This document shows positions 27,366 to 35,865 of a DNA stretch of 64,000 bases, one piece after another (position 1 is the stretch's first letter; each line of letters begins with the position of its first letter). A model generated the notes under the pieces. The model had not been told where the DNA came from, did no database searches, and was given only the letters and a program-made list of their open reading frames with translations. The DNA is from Lustribacter sp965277075. Its GTDB lineage: Bacteria; Vulcanimicrobiota; Vulcanimicrobiia; Vulcanimicrobiales; Vulcanimicrobiaceae. A program made the translations under genes and the position numbers. The stretch spans positions 1,984,001 through 2,048,000 of the forward strand of contig OZ255707.1 of NCBI GenBank assembly GCA_965277075.1, in the 5' to 3' direction.

Positions 27366-29414
27366 TCACGCGCGACGCGGGATCGCGACGATCGCGAGCG
27401 ATTCGTCGTCTGTGCTGCCTGCCACGTCATCGGCGAGCAGCGCGAGGGCGCTCTCCGCGTCGATGAGACCGGCCAGTTCGACCGTTCGCGCCCCGACGAG
27501 CAGCCAGAGGTCCGGCAGCACGCGTCCCACGTCGCCGTACGCGGTGTGCTCCTCGAGGACCGCGCGCACCGTTGCGGCGCAATGCTCGCGCGACGTCGCA
27601 TACCCGATGCCGCCCGGCGCGACGATGCGAACGACGGCGCGGTCGTCGACAACCGCGATCGTCGTTCCAATCGAAACGAGCACAAACGACGGCGTTCGCA
27701 CTGCGATCCGTGCGGGACCGTTGCCGCGCACCGCTCGTTCAGCGGCAGCGAGCCGCTCCTCATCGCCGGCGAGCGTCAGTGCGACGTTCGCCCCTTCAAC
27801 GAGCGCGGTGACGCCCGACGCGGTCGCACGTACGCGATTGCGCGCGCGGTCGATATCGACGACGACCTCGACGCGGTCGGCTGCCGCACCGCTGCGAATC
27901 GCGGCGTCGATCGCCTCGCGGCGAATGCGCACCAGATCGGCGGGTGTCGGGTCGACGATGGTCCGCTCGACGACGTCGCGCACGAGCGCGAGCGCCACAC
28001 CGAGCGGCGAAATCACCTCGGCATTGCGCGCGATGCGGTGATCGAATCCGAGCGCCGCCGCCGCGTAGGGAACCAGCGATGCCGCGCCGCCCCCGCCGCC
28101 GACCAGCACGATCGCGGTGCGATCGAGTTCGTAGTCGGCGATCAATTCGTCGATCGCCGCACGCAGCGTCGCCGTCGTTCGATCGAGGATTGCGCGCGCG
28201 AGCGCGTCGGCGTCGAGGCCGAGGACGGCGCCGGCGCGCTCGCACGCACGCCGCGCCGCAACCGCATCGCCGCGGGCGAACGCAGACGCCGGTACGACGC
28301 CGAGCGTGTTCGCCGCGCACGTCGGCGTGATCGCGATGCGAACGTCACCGTCGTGCAGCGCCACGACGCCGTCGTCGAGCGCAACGGTCGCGCGGTCGAT
28401 TTGCGCGACGTCGCAAAACGCAGCGTAGCGGTACCCGGCGATGTGCGCCGAGCGCGGCCCGACTGCCGCGATCCGTCCGCCGGTGACGTGCGCGAGCGAC
28501 CCGCCCGCGACTCCGAGCGTGCGCACGTCGAGCGTTCGCAACAACGTTCGATGTCCGCCGATCCGCGCCGGCCGCACCTGTGGCCGGCCGCGCCGGATAA
28601 CCGAGCAATCGGCGCTCGTGCCGCCGACTTCGATGAAGATGCCGTCGGTGATGTTTTCGTGGAAGAGCGCGCCCGCGATCCCGGCGGCGGGTCCCGAGAG
28701 CATCGTCAGAATCGGCCGCCGTTCGACTTCAGCGACGTCCATCACGCCGCCGTCGGAACGCATGATCATCAGCGGCGCCGGAATGCTGGCGTCGGCGACC
28801 GCGCGCAGCGTGACGCGCGACGTGCGCAGCATCCGCGGGAGAATCGCCGCGTTGAGCGCGGCCGTGCGCGTGCGCGCCCGCAATCCGTACATCGTCGAGA
28901 CGTCGCTGCCGCAGGTCGCGGCAAACCCGAGCTCACGCGCCCGTTCGACGAAGGCCTGTTCGCGTTGGGGACGGTCGACGGAGAACGCATCGCTTGCGAC
29001 GAGCGCTTCGACGTGTGCCGCGCGCGCGCGGTCGAAGATTCGCTCGCCGTCGGCGGCGTTCGCGTCGAGGTATGTCGCGCTCAACTGTAGGCCTGCACCG
29101 AGCGGGATCGGCGCGAACCGCATCGATGCGCGTGCGAACCGCGACCCGAAGCACACGATGCCGACCCGCGCGACGTCCCCTTCCAACAGCGCGTTCGTTG
29201 CCTGCGTGGTCGAGTGCGCGATGAACGCCACGTCGCCGGGGTCGATCGCATTCTCGCGCATCAGCCGTTCGAGTCCCGCGACGATTCCCGCTGCGACGCC
29301 GTCGGGGTGATCGTGCGTCGTCGGCACCTTTACGGCGGCGACGAGCGCGCGCGTCGCAGCGTCGACGGCGACGACGTCGGTGAACGTGCCGCCGACATCG
29401 ATGCCGACCCGAAC
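27366..29414 (-). CDS. Hydantoinase A/oxoprolinase family protein, no canonical start
   Basis: HyuA-type ATP-dependent amidohydrolase of about 682 residues. The actin-like phosphate loop GIDVGGTFTDVVAVD lies upstream of the first canonical start (GTG 29327), so the true start must be near 29402-29414, where only GTT or ATC codons exist in frame. Further motifs are HSTTQATNALLEG, MLSGPAAGIAGAL, VGGTSADCSVI and LVGGGGGAASLVP. Partners usually include HyuB, which is absent here. The gene begins one base after the methyltransferase stop and is the last gene of a long leftward operon. Substrate (hydantoin, oxoproline or other) not determinable. Confidence 0.84.
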   Translation of the reverse strand, partial: VRVGIDVGGTFTDVVAVDAATRALVAAVKVPTTHDHPDGVAAGIVAGLERLMRENAIDPGDVAFIAHSTTQATNALLEGDVARVGIVCFGSRFARASMRFAPIPLGAGLQLSATYLDANAADGERIFDRARAAHVEALVASDAFSVDRPQREQAFVERARELGFAATCGSDVSTMYGLRARTRTAALNAAILPRMLRTSRVTLRAVADASIPAPLMIMRSDGGVMDVAEVERRPILTMLSGPAAGIAGALFHENITDGIFIEVGGTSADCSVIRRGRPQVRPARIGGHRTLLRTLDVRTLGVAGGSLAHVTGGRIAAVGPRSAHIAGYRYAAFCDVAQIDRATVALDDGVVALHDGDVRIAITPTCAANTLGVVPASAFARGDAVAARRACERAGAVLGLDADALARAILDRTTATLRAAIDELIADYELDRTAIVLVGGGGGAASLVPYAAAALGFDHRIARNAEVISPLGVALALVRDVVERTIVDPTPADLVRIRREAIDAAIRSGAAADRVEVVVDIDRARNRVRATASGVTALVEGANVALTLAGDEERLAAAERAVRGNGPARIAVRTPSFVLVSIGTTIAVVDDRAVVRIVAPGGIGYATSREHCAATVRAVLEEHTAYGDVGRVLPDLWLLVGARTVELAGLIDAESALALLADDVAGSTDDESLAIVAIPRRA

Positions 29415-29415
29415 C

Positions 29416-30147
29416 CTATACGACGTCGACGCGTACCACGAGCGTCACCAGCCGCATGTCATACGGGGCGCCGCCGAACCGGTCGACCAGTTCGTCGATC
29501 GCGCGATGCATCGCGGTCGCGGCGTCGCCCGTTTGCGGCAGGTACGACGAACTACGCGCACGTTGGTGCACGCCGTCGCGATCGAGTTCGTGGCCGTTCG
29601 AAAATGCGAAACGCTGCGTTCGTGCCGGATCGACGGCGGCGAACGCGGCAATCGCATCGGCTCGCCGGGCCTCGGTGCGATCCTGTGCGAATTGCCGCAC
29701 GATCTCGCCGAACGCCAGCGTGAAGGCGTCGGTTTCGTCGCGCTCGTTGTAGACGACGGCGATCCGTCCACCGGAGCGCACGATGCGTCGCATTTCCGCG
29801 ATGCCGGCCGGATGATCGACCCAATGCCAGGCCTGAAACGCGACGGCCGCGTCGACCGACGTCGCGTCGAGCGTCGTTGCTTCGGCCGTACCGTCGATCC
29901 AGGACACGCGCGCGCCCGGCTCGGCTGCGTCGCGCATCTTCGCGTTCGGCTCGATCGCGAGCACGCGTGGTCCGCGGCTCGCGATCAAACGCGACGATAT
30001 GCCGGTGCCGGCGCCGAGGTCGGCGACGACGAGCGATCGAGGGTCCGCGAGGCCCTCGAGGATCGCGTCGATCGAGGCCGGCGGATACGACGGCCGGCTT
30101 GTGACGTAGGCGCCGGCGCGCATCGAGAAGCGGTCGGTGAAATTCAC
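29416..30147 (-). CDS. Class I SAM-dependent methyltransferase
   Basis: Methyltransferase of 243 residues of the Methyltransf_11 type. It opens VNFTDRFSMRAGAYVTSRPSYP, has the SAM motif VADLGAGTGISSRL with the acidic residue in VLAIEPNA, and continues with AFQAWHWVDHPAGIAEM, a pattern seen in trans-aconitate/ubiquinone-type methyltransferases. GTG 30147 overlaps the stop of the peptidase gene by 4 bp (GTGA), and HyuA follows at once. The substrate is unknown. Confidence 0.82.
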   Translation of the reverse strand: MNFTDRFSMRAGAYVTSRPSYPPASIDAILEGLADPRSLVVADLGAGTGISSRLIASRGPRVLAIEPNAKMRDAAEPGARVSWIDGTAEATTLDATSVDAAVAFQAWHWVDHPAGIAEMRRIVRSGGRIAVVYNERDETDAFTLAFGEIVRQFAQDRTEARRADAIAAFAAVDPARTQRFAFSNGHELDRDGVHQRARSSSYLPQTGDAATAMHRAIDELVDRFGGAPYDMRLVTLVVRVDVV

Positions 30148-31541
30148 ACCGCGACCGTCCCAGCGAGGGCGACGGCGAGTTCGTCGTACAAGTACGTCAT
30201 CGTTTCGATGCCGCCGAAGAATTGCGCGAGGTCGAATTTCTCGTTCGGCGCATGAATCGCGTCGTCGGGCAGGCCAACGCCGATCAGCACTTGCGGTAAA
30301 CCGAGGATTCGATCGAACGACGTCACCGGACCGATCGTGCCGCCGTTTCCGATGAAGACGGGCGGCTTCCCGAAGCCGCGTTGCATCGCGCGCGCAGCAG
30401 CCAGAACGGCCGGATGATCCTGCGACGTCTCGACGGCACGCGTGTCGCCCTCGCCGCTGACCTCGACGCGCACGCCCTGCGGCGCGACGCGCAGCAAGTG
30501 CTCGATGACGGCGCGCTTCACGTGCGCAGGATCTTGCGCGGGCACGAGCCGGGCCGAAATCTTCGCGCGCGCGAACGACGGCACGATCGTTTTCCCGCCG
30601 TCGCCTTGATAACCGCCATACATACCGTTGATCTCGAGTGTCGGCCGGCTCCACGCACGCTCGAGCGGCGTAAAGTTTCGTTCGCCGCCCGCGAGTGTAT
30701 CGACGCCGAGCGCGCGCGCTTCGGCGGCGGCGTCGTACGGCAAGCGCGCGTACACGGTCCGTTCGGCCTCGGTTAACGCTCGAACGCCGTCGTAGAAGCC
30801 GGGCACGACGACGCGACCCGACGCGTCTTTGAGCGACGCCAGCATCTGCGCGAGCGCCTCAAGCGGGTTGCGCACGATGCCGCCGTAGTAGCCCGAGTGC
30901 AGATCGCTCTGCGGCCCGCGCACGGTGATTTCCCAATGCACGAGACCGCGTAGCGAAACCGTCAACGACGGTACGTCTTCGGCAAAAACCGCGGTGTCGG
31001 AGACGACGACGACATCGCAGGCGACGCGGTCACGCTCGCGCGCGAGGAACGACTCGAAGTTCGGCGAGCCGATCTCTTCTTCGCCTTCGACGACGACTTT
31101 CACGTTGAGCGGAAGCCGGCCGTCAATATGGAGGTGCGCTTCCAGCGCGGCGACGTGCATGAGCACCTGGCCTTTATCGTCGACGCTTCCCCGACCGTAA
31201 ATTTTGCCGTCGCGCACCGCAGCGTCGAACGGCGGCGACGTCCAGAGTTCGAACGGATCGGCCGGCTGCACGTCATGATGTCCGTAGATCAGGATCGTCG
31301 GCGCACCGGGCGCGCCGAGCCACTCGCCGTAGGCAATCGGGTGTCCGTCGGTCTCGAGCACCGCGCCGGAAAGGCCCGCGCGGCGCAGTCGCGCCGCCGC
31401 CGTTTCGGCCGACGCGCGGACGTCGGCGGCATGCGCGGGCTGCGCACTGATCGACGGACACGCGATCCAAGCAGTCAGTTCTTCGAGATATCGCTCGTGG
31501 TTCGAGCGGACGTAGGCGATACGCGCGTCGTTGGAGTGCAT
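30144..31541 (-). CDS. M20-family dipeptidase
   Basis: Zinc exopeptidase of 465 residues, close in layout to carnosinase/PepV-like dipeptidases. The metal ligands are visible in order: His of GHHDVQP, bridging Asp of SVDDKGQ, the catalytic and ligand Glu pair of VEGEEEIGS, Asp of VVSDTAVF and the C-terminal His of AIHAPNE. The lid domain between about 200 and 320 carries the conserved LHSGYYGG. The ATG is preceded by AAGGAG, a strong site. It is embedded in the YtrA-regulated operon, so it may process peptides in step with the ABC transporter. Cytoplasmic. Confidence 0.92.
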   Translation of the reverse strand: MHSNDARIAYVRSNHERYLEELTAWIACPSISAQPAHAADVRASAETAAARLRRAGLSGAVLETDGHPIAYGEWLGAPGAPTILIYGHHDVQPADPFELWTSPPFDAAVRDGKIYGRGSVDDKGQVLMHVAALEAHLHIDGRLPLNVKVVVEGEEEIGSPNFESFLARERDRVACDVVVVSDTAVFAEDVPSLTVSLRGLVHWEITVRGPQSDLHSGYYGGIVRNPLEALAQMLASLKDASGRVVVPGFYDGVRALTEAERTVYARLPYDAAAEARALGVDTLAGGERNFTPLERAWSRPTLEINGMYGGYQGDGGKTIVPSFARAKISARLVPAQDPAHVKRAVIEHLLRVAPQGVRVEVSGEGDTRAVETSQDHPAVLAAARAMQRGFGKPPVFIGNGGTIGPVTSFDRILGLPQVLIGVGLPDDAIHAPNEKFDLAQFFGGIETMTYLYDELAVALAGTVAV

Positions 31542-31645
31542 GCCGGTCTCCTTAGCCGTTCGTCAGGCGTATCTTCGAGCGCGATGCGCACGCGTAGCCG
31601 GATGCCGCCGATCGTTAAAACGAAACCCGTCCCGATCCATTCCAT
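31475..31645 (-). CDS. Possible small ORF between ABC permease and peptidase
   Basis: A 56-codon frame starting 5 bp after the permease stop, with GGAGG nine bases before its ATG. Residues 1-30 (a short hydrophobic N-terminus, then IRLRVRIALEDTPDERL) look protein-like, but the last third overlaps the strongly initiated peptidase gene by 67 bp and has low complexity. It may be a real small protein, or a coupling leader for the peptidase. Not recognised. Confidence 0.35.
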   Translation of the reverse strand: MEWIGTGFVLTIGGIRLRVRIALEDTPDERLRRPACTPTTRVSPTSARTTSDISKN

Positions 31646-31649
31646 CGCG

Positions 31650-32405
31650 CTACGCCTCCCGCCGCGTCCAGAGGGCGACCGCCGCCGATGCGACCGCAAT
31701 CGCCAACACCCAGACGAGTGCCGCCCGCACCTCGAGCGGGCTCTGCCAATACGACCCGAACGCGCTGTCGCTCGCCGCGGCCGACGCGGAAACGCCGTTC
31801 AAATAGGCGAGCGGATTGAACACGTTGACGACGCGTACGATCATGCCGAGCACGCCGTTCACGGACGCGTTGATAACGCTGAAGAAGATCGCAACGGGCC
31901 AGATAAACCCCACGATGTTTCGTCCGACGGACGGCACGCTCGCCGAAATCAGTTCCAGCAAGGCGTACCACATCAGCGTCACGCCGACCGAGAGCACGAC
32001 AACGGCGAAGAAATCGCCGGGGCCACTCACCAGCGTTCCGTGCGCGGTGATGACGACGCCGATCGCGACCAGCAACGCGAACGCGAACACGAGCACGACC
32101 GCCGCTGCGTCGACTGCCATGATGCGGAGCGCGACCGCTGCTCGCGCGAGCGGTTTCGTCCACGAGAGCGCGCGCGTCTCCGACTCGCGGCTGAGCGAAA
32201 GTCCGGCGGACGTTGCAAAGATCATCGCGAGAAACATGGCGATCGGCGGAAGGATGTTCAGCGGAATCACGGCGTTGACTTTCGCTTCATTCAGGTGCAC
32301 GACCGCATGCTGAGCGCTCAGCGAGATGACGATGCCGGTCAACAGCACGATCGCCGCAAACCAGATCGTCCAACGGCGGAGCCGGATGACTTCGACGAGT
32401 TCCAT
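31650..32405 (-). CDS. ABC-2 type permease
   Basis: Membrane subunit of an ABC exporter, 251 residues with six helices (the first at about 12-30). A short cytoplasmic loop with SRESETRALSWTKPLAR after helix 2 matches the coupling region of ABC-2 permeases such as YtrC/YtrD. Its ATG overlaps the ATPase stop by one base. With the YtrA-type regulator it makes a Ytr-like transporter, often linked in known systems to envelope stress, though the substrate here is unknown. Confidence 0.84.
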   Translation of the reverse strand: MELVEVIRLRRWTIWFAAIVLLTGIVISLSAQHAVVHLNEAKVNAVIPLNILPPIAMFLAMIFATSAGLSLSRESETRALSWTKPLARAAVALRIMAVDAAAVVLVFAFALLVAIGVVITAHGTLVSGPGDFFAVVVLSVGVTLMWYALLELISASVPSVGRNIVGFIWPVAIFFSVINASVNGVLGMIVRVVNVFNPLAYLNGVSASAAASDSAFGSYWQSPLEVRAALVWVLAIAVASAAVALWTRREA

Positions 32406-33289
32406 TAGCGTTGGTCTCCCGCGACGGCGTTGAGAAAAATCTCTTCGAGGTTGAGGTCGATCGTGCGAATGCTCTTCGGCTGCAACGCGAAGATGCGTTG
32501 GGCAATCTCGTCGCTTCCGCCGCGCGTCACGGCGCGTAGCGTGCCGCCGACCGCTTCGATGCGCACGATCCGCGGATCGTCGGCGAGCCCGTTGAGATCC
32601 GGCGGTGCGCCGGCGAAGGTGGCTTCGATAATCTTCTCATCGGTTTTCAACTCGTCGATCGTGCGGCTCACGATCAGACGCCCTTTGTTGAGAATCGCGA
32701 CGCGATCGGCGGCGCGTTCGACTTGACCGACGTTGTGAGATGAGAACAGAATCGTCGATCCGTTCGCCGCCGCGTCGATCATCAGATCGAGCACGTGACG
32801 TTGATGCAGCGGATCGAGACCGCTGGACGGCTCGTCGAGGATCAACACGCTCGGCCGAATCGAGAACGCGAGCGAAAGCGAGAGCGCGGATCGCATGCCC
32901 TTTGAGAGACGTCGCGCCGGCTTGTTCGGGTCGAGCGAAAAGAGCGCGAGCAGTTCGCGCGCGCGGGCGGCGTCGAACGAGCGATACGTGCGACGATAGA
33001 CGTCGAGGTGCTCGGCAACCGTGAGTTGATCCCACAGGATCGCACGCTCGGGGACGAACGCGAGACGTTCGAACGTTGCCGGTGCGATCGGCTTGCCTTT
33101 AATCGCGACCGTGCCCGACGTCGGTCGCACAAAACCGAGGAGGCACTTGAAGGCCGTCGTCTTCCCGGCGCCGTTTGGTCCGAGCAATCCGCAGATCGAG
33201 CCCGGCTCGACGTCGAGCGTCATGTCGTCGAGGGCCGTGAACGCATGGTAGCGTTTCGTGAGGCCCTTCAGGCTGATAGCCGCGGTCAT
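32405..33289 (-). CDS. ABC transporter ATP-binding protein
   Basis: Nucleotide-binding subunit, 294 residues. Walker A is GLLGPNGAGKTT (about 34-45), the signature is LSKGMRSALSL, Walker B is LILDEPSSGLD and the switch His lies in LFSSHNVGQ. The C-terminal 80 residues form the small extra domain common in ABC-2 exporter ATPases. The ATG overlaps the regulator stop by 4 bp, and the permease overlaps its own stop. Cytoplasmic, working with the adjacent permease. Confidence 0.93.
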   Translation of the reverse strand: MTAAISLKGLTKRYHAFTALDDMTLDVEPGSICGLLGPNGAGKTTAFKCLLGFVRPTSGTVAIKGKPIAPATFERLAFVPERAILWDQLTVAEHLDVYRRTYRSFDAARARELLALFSLDPNKPARRLSKGMRSALSLSLAFSIRPSVLILDEPSSGLDPLHQRHVLDLMIDAAANGSTILFSSHNVGQVERAADRVAILNKGRLIVSRTIDELKTDEKIIEATFAGAPPDLNGLADDPRIVRIEAVGGTLRAVTRGGSDEIAQRIFALQPKSIRTIDLNLEEIFLNAVAGDQR

Positions 33290-33690
33290 GCATCCTCCTC
33301 CGGTGGGTACCAGCGCTCGACCGAGCGCGCAAACAGCTCCTCGACGTCGGGCCGGCTCAGCCCGAGCGATTTCGCATCGCGAATCGCGGACTCGAGCGCA
33401 GCGAGCGCGATGTCGGCGACCGCGCGGCGCGTGTCGCCGGCACTGCCGTTCGAGCGTACAAAAGAGCCGCGCCCCGGGCTCGTTTCGATGACGCCGTCGC
33501 GTTCGAGTTCACGGTAGACGCGCGCGACGGTATTCGGGTTGATGGTCAGATTCAGCGCGAGCGCCTTCACGGTCGGCAGTTGTTCGCCGGAAGCAAGACT
33601 GCCCAGCGCGACCGCTCGGGTGATCTGCTCGATGAGCTGCAGATAGAGCGGGACGCCGCTGCGCGGATCGACCGTGAAAACGGCCGGCAT
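33286..33690 (-). CDS. GntR-family regulator, YtrA subgroup
   Basis: Short GntR regulator of 134 residues. The winged helix holds VPLYLQLIEQITRAVALGSLASGEQLPTVKALA and NPNTVARVYRELERDGVIET, then a small C-terminal two-helix dimerisation part, which is the YtrA type lacking a large effector domain. It lies directly upstream of its ABC transporter and downstream of a palindrome it probably binds. YtrA regulators are usually autorepressors induced by envelope-active compounds; that is family knowledge. Confidence 0.9.
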   Translation of the reverse strand: MPAVFTVDPRSGVPLYLQLIEQITRAVALGSLASGEQLPTVKALALNLTINPNTVARVYRELERDGVIETSPGRGSFVRSNGSAGDTRRAVADIALAALESAIRDAKSLGLSRPDVEELFARSVERWYPPEEDA

Positions 33691-33695
33691 GGTCC

Positions 33696-33827
33696 CTAAA
33701 TCGAGGGGCCCCAGCCGCGGAAAATCTGATCGCGGTCGCGGACGGTGGAGCGGATGACCGTCGGGCGGCGGTCGGCCGGAGGAGCGGGCGGGACGATCGA
33801 GTCGAACGGGCGGTGCGGTGCGTTCAT
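33696..33827 (-). CDS. Short leader ORF before the GntR gene
   Basis: A 43-codon frame with an ATG preceded by GAGGA at seven bases and a TAG six bases before the regulator ATG. The product is Pro- and Arg-rich (for example FDSIVPPAPPADRRPTVIRS), with the tail IFRGWGPSI. It is the first frame in the transcript starting from the promoter at 33876-33904. It might be a real small protein or a translated leader. I do not recognise it. Confidence 0.45.
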   Translation of the reverse strand: MNAPHRPFDSIVPPAPPADRRPTVIRSTVRDRDQIFRGWGPSI

Positions 33828-33859
33828 GGAGTTGTCCTCGGCGAATTAAACGTACTGTT

Positions 33860-33877
33860 GTACTATTGTGCTAGTAC
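33860..33877. promoter_or_regulatory. Operator candidate for the YtrA-type regulator
   Basis: Perfect inverted repeat GTACTA-6 bp-TAGTAC, with a further half site GTACTG at 33852-33857. It overlaps the -10 box of the leftward promoter, a position for repression by the GntR-family protein encoded just downstream. Confidence 0.7.
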
Positions 33878-33904
33878 GATAAAGCGACGATACACGAATG
33901 TCAA
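33876..33904 (-). promoter_or_regulatory. Promoter of the GntR-ABC-peptidase-HyuA operon
   Basis: Read on the minus strand: a perfect TTGACA (33904-33899), a 17-bp spacer and TATCGT (33881-33876). The -35 box overlaps the stop codon of the upstream permease-PDZ gene, and the -10 box lies in the palindrome. Downstream genes down to 27.4 kb are close-packed on the same strand. Confidence 0.72.
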
Positions 33905-35865
33905 CCCCGATAGGGTGCGCCGAGCACAATGTGGATGTCATGCCGGGGGCCACGCGTTACATCGAAGGTGTGCGGCTGGCCGTCATAGGCGCGCAGCTGC
34001 GTCTGGTACGTCCCGTACTCCCACCAGAAACGCCCGTCGACTTTGTCGATGATGTCGCCGGTGCGCAAACCCGCGTTCCATGCCGGGCCGCCGGGCCGCG
34101 CGAGCGCGCGCATGTAGCCGTCGCTCGTCTTGAAGAGCGTGAAGAAATACGTGGGCGCCGGCGTGGCCGGATCGTAGGCGATCCCGCGTTCGAGCACGTT
34201 GGCGGCAAAGTCCGGGCGTTCGTTCATCCACATGCGCACCCGGAAGAGCGCGGCGAGCGCGAGTTGCGCCGGATCGCCGCCCTGCTCGTGCCATTGATCG
34301 ACGTTCCATCCCGCGCAGTCCGTGAGCACGATGCCGACGTCGAGCACGCTGCCGATCCGTTCGGTCGACACGCGCATGGCGCTCGCGAACGGAACGTCGG
34401 TGCACGCTGCCGCCGAATCGATGCGCGCGATCCGTAAGGCGTGAAAGCCGTGCGCCCAACTGCGATCGAGCGCTGCCGCGATCGCGTCGGCGGCAGCGCT
34501 CGCGTCCGGCGTCGCCGCCTCGACGGCGATCGTGTCCGCGCTCGCTGTGCTCGCGCCTAGCCGCGCCGATGTCGCGGCGCTCGCCGGTGCCGCCGGTGCG
34601 AACGGCGCCGTCGCAAAGAGCGAACGTCCGAAGACGACGACACAGGTGACGGCGAGCGTCGCCACGACGACTTGGTACGGCAGCACGAGCCGCGTGATGC
34701 GCTCGACACCGACGCCGGTGAAGTTCGCGACCCAAACGTTTTGCGTGTTCGTCGGATCGCACACGTTCTGCACTTGCACGACCGCCATCACCGCGGCAAC
34801 CAGCGCGACCGGGGGCAACGCGTGCAGCGCCGCCAGGACGCTGTAGACGCCGATGCCGACGCCGAGCGGATTGAGCGGCCCGCGATAGAGTGCAAGCGGG
34901 CTCAATAATCCGAACACGACGATGTACGCGAGCGGCGTGCGCGGCGCGAGCGCCGCGATCACCGGCGTCACGGCCGCTTGCACGACCGGCGTCTTCGCCG
35001 CGACGAGCAACATCCCAATCCCCATCATCAGGATGACGGCCGGCGCGACGTCTTCGACACCGCGGATCCACGCCGAGCTGAGCGTCGCCGCGATCGCGCG
35101 CGGCCGCGTAACGAGGACACCGTAGAGTGCGGAGAACAGAAACGCGACGATCGCATCGACGCGGAAGCCCGCGAAGAGGACAAGCGGCAAAACCGGCGTG
35201 AGCAGGGCCGCGACGTTCGCGCGCTTCCGCGGTCCCTCGCCGGCGATCGCAAACGTCGCGTAGTCGCGCGTCGTGCGCGCGCGAACCAGCGCGAACGCAA
35301 CGAGCACAAGCGCGTCGATCGCGAAGAGCACATAGATGTAGGATTGCAGTTCCGGCTGGCCGACACCGAACACGTCGCGATAGAACTTCCACTGCGCGAT
35401 GTTGAGGATGTAGCCGAGACCGAAGGCCAGCAGAAAGAGCGTCGCCGCGGTCGTGCGCGGAACGCCGACGGTCATCATCACCGGCAACACGATGGTGCCG
35501 ATCATGATGATCGCGCCGAGGCCGGTCACCGAGGTGAACAATAGTGCCACCGCGGCGCATAAAATCAGCGCGAGCACCAACGGCCGGTCGCCGCCGAATT
35601 CCGCCGCGTACGTCACGATCGTCTCGGCGATCCCCGTTTGCAGCACGACACGGCTGAGCAACGCGCCGAAGATCACCGTCGCGTACACGGGCGCAAGTTG
35701 CACGACGCCTCGCGCGATCACGTCGCCGAGCGTCGCCGGCGCCGCGCCGGCGATCGCGGTCATCGCGATCGCCATCAGCGGAACGGCGAGCAGGGCCGGC
35801 AGTTTCCGCGCGACCATAAAACCCGCGAGAAGGATGAAGACGAGGACGATCGCGATCCCGGTCAA
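33901..35865 (-). CDS. Permease with C-terminal PDZ domain
   Basis: A 654-residue protein in two parts. Residues 1 to about 445 hold ten to twelve helices in the pattern of ion-transporter superfamily permeases (GntP, CitMHS or Dcu-like), including the loop QNVCDPTNTQNVWVANFTG. A linker of Ala/Ser/Thr follows. Residues about 480-650 are soluble and end in a PDZ-like domain with GPAWNAGLRTGDIIDKVDG, the carboxylate-binding fold seen in HtrA-type proteins. TTG 35865 overlaps the hexosaminidase stop codon (TTGA), so it is coupled to that gene. Substrate unknown. I know of no common family with this fusion. Confidence 0.75.
   Translation of the reverse strand: MTGIAIVLVFILLAGFMVARKLPALLAVPLMAIAMTAIAGAAPATLGDVIARGVVQLAPVYATVIFGALLSRVVLQTGIAETIVTYAAEFGGDRPLVLALILCAAVALLFTSVTGLGAIIMIGTIVLPVMMTVGVPRTTAATLFLLAFGLGYILNIAQWKFYRDVFGVGQPELQSYIYVLFAIDALVLVAFALVRARTTRDYATFAIAGEGPRKRANVAALLTPVLPLVLFAGFRVDAIVAFLFSALYGVLVTRPRAIAATLSSAWIRGVEDVAPAVILMMGIGMLLVAAKTPVVQAAVTPVIAALAPRTPLAYIVVFGLLSPLALYRGPLNPLGVGIGVYSVLAALHALPPVALVAAVMAVVQVQNVCDPTNTQNVWVANFTGVGVERITRLVLPYQVVVATLAVTCVVVFGRSLFATAPFAPAAPASAATSARLGASTASADTIAVEAATPDASAAADAIAAALDRSWAHGFHALRIARIDSAAACTDVPFASAMRVSTERIGSVLDVGIVLTDCAGWNVDQWHEQGGDPAQLALAALFRVRMWMNERPDFAANVLERGIAYDPATPAPTYFFTLFKTSDGYMRALARPGGPAWNAGLRTGDIIDKVDGRFWWEYGTYQTQLRAYDGQPHTFDVTRGPRHDIHIVLGAPYRG

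Noticed and set aside
27546..29090. Long plus-strand open frame opposite hyuA
   Set aside because: Rich in Arg, Asp and His with no fold pattern, as expected from antisense of GC-rich coding DNA.
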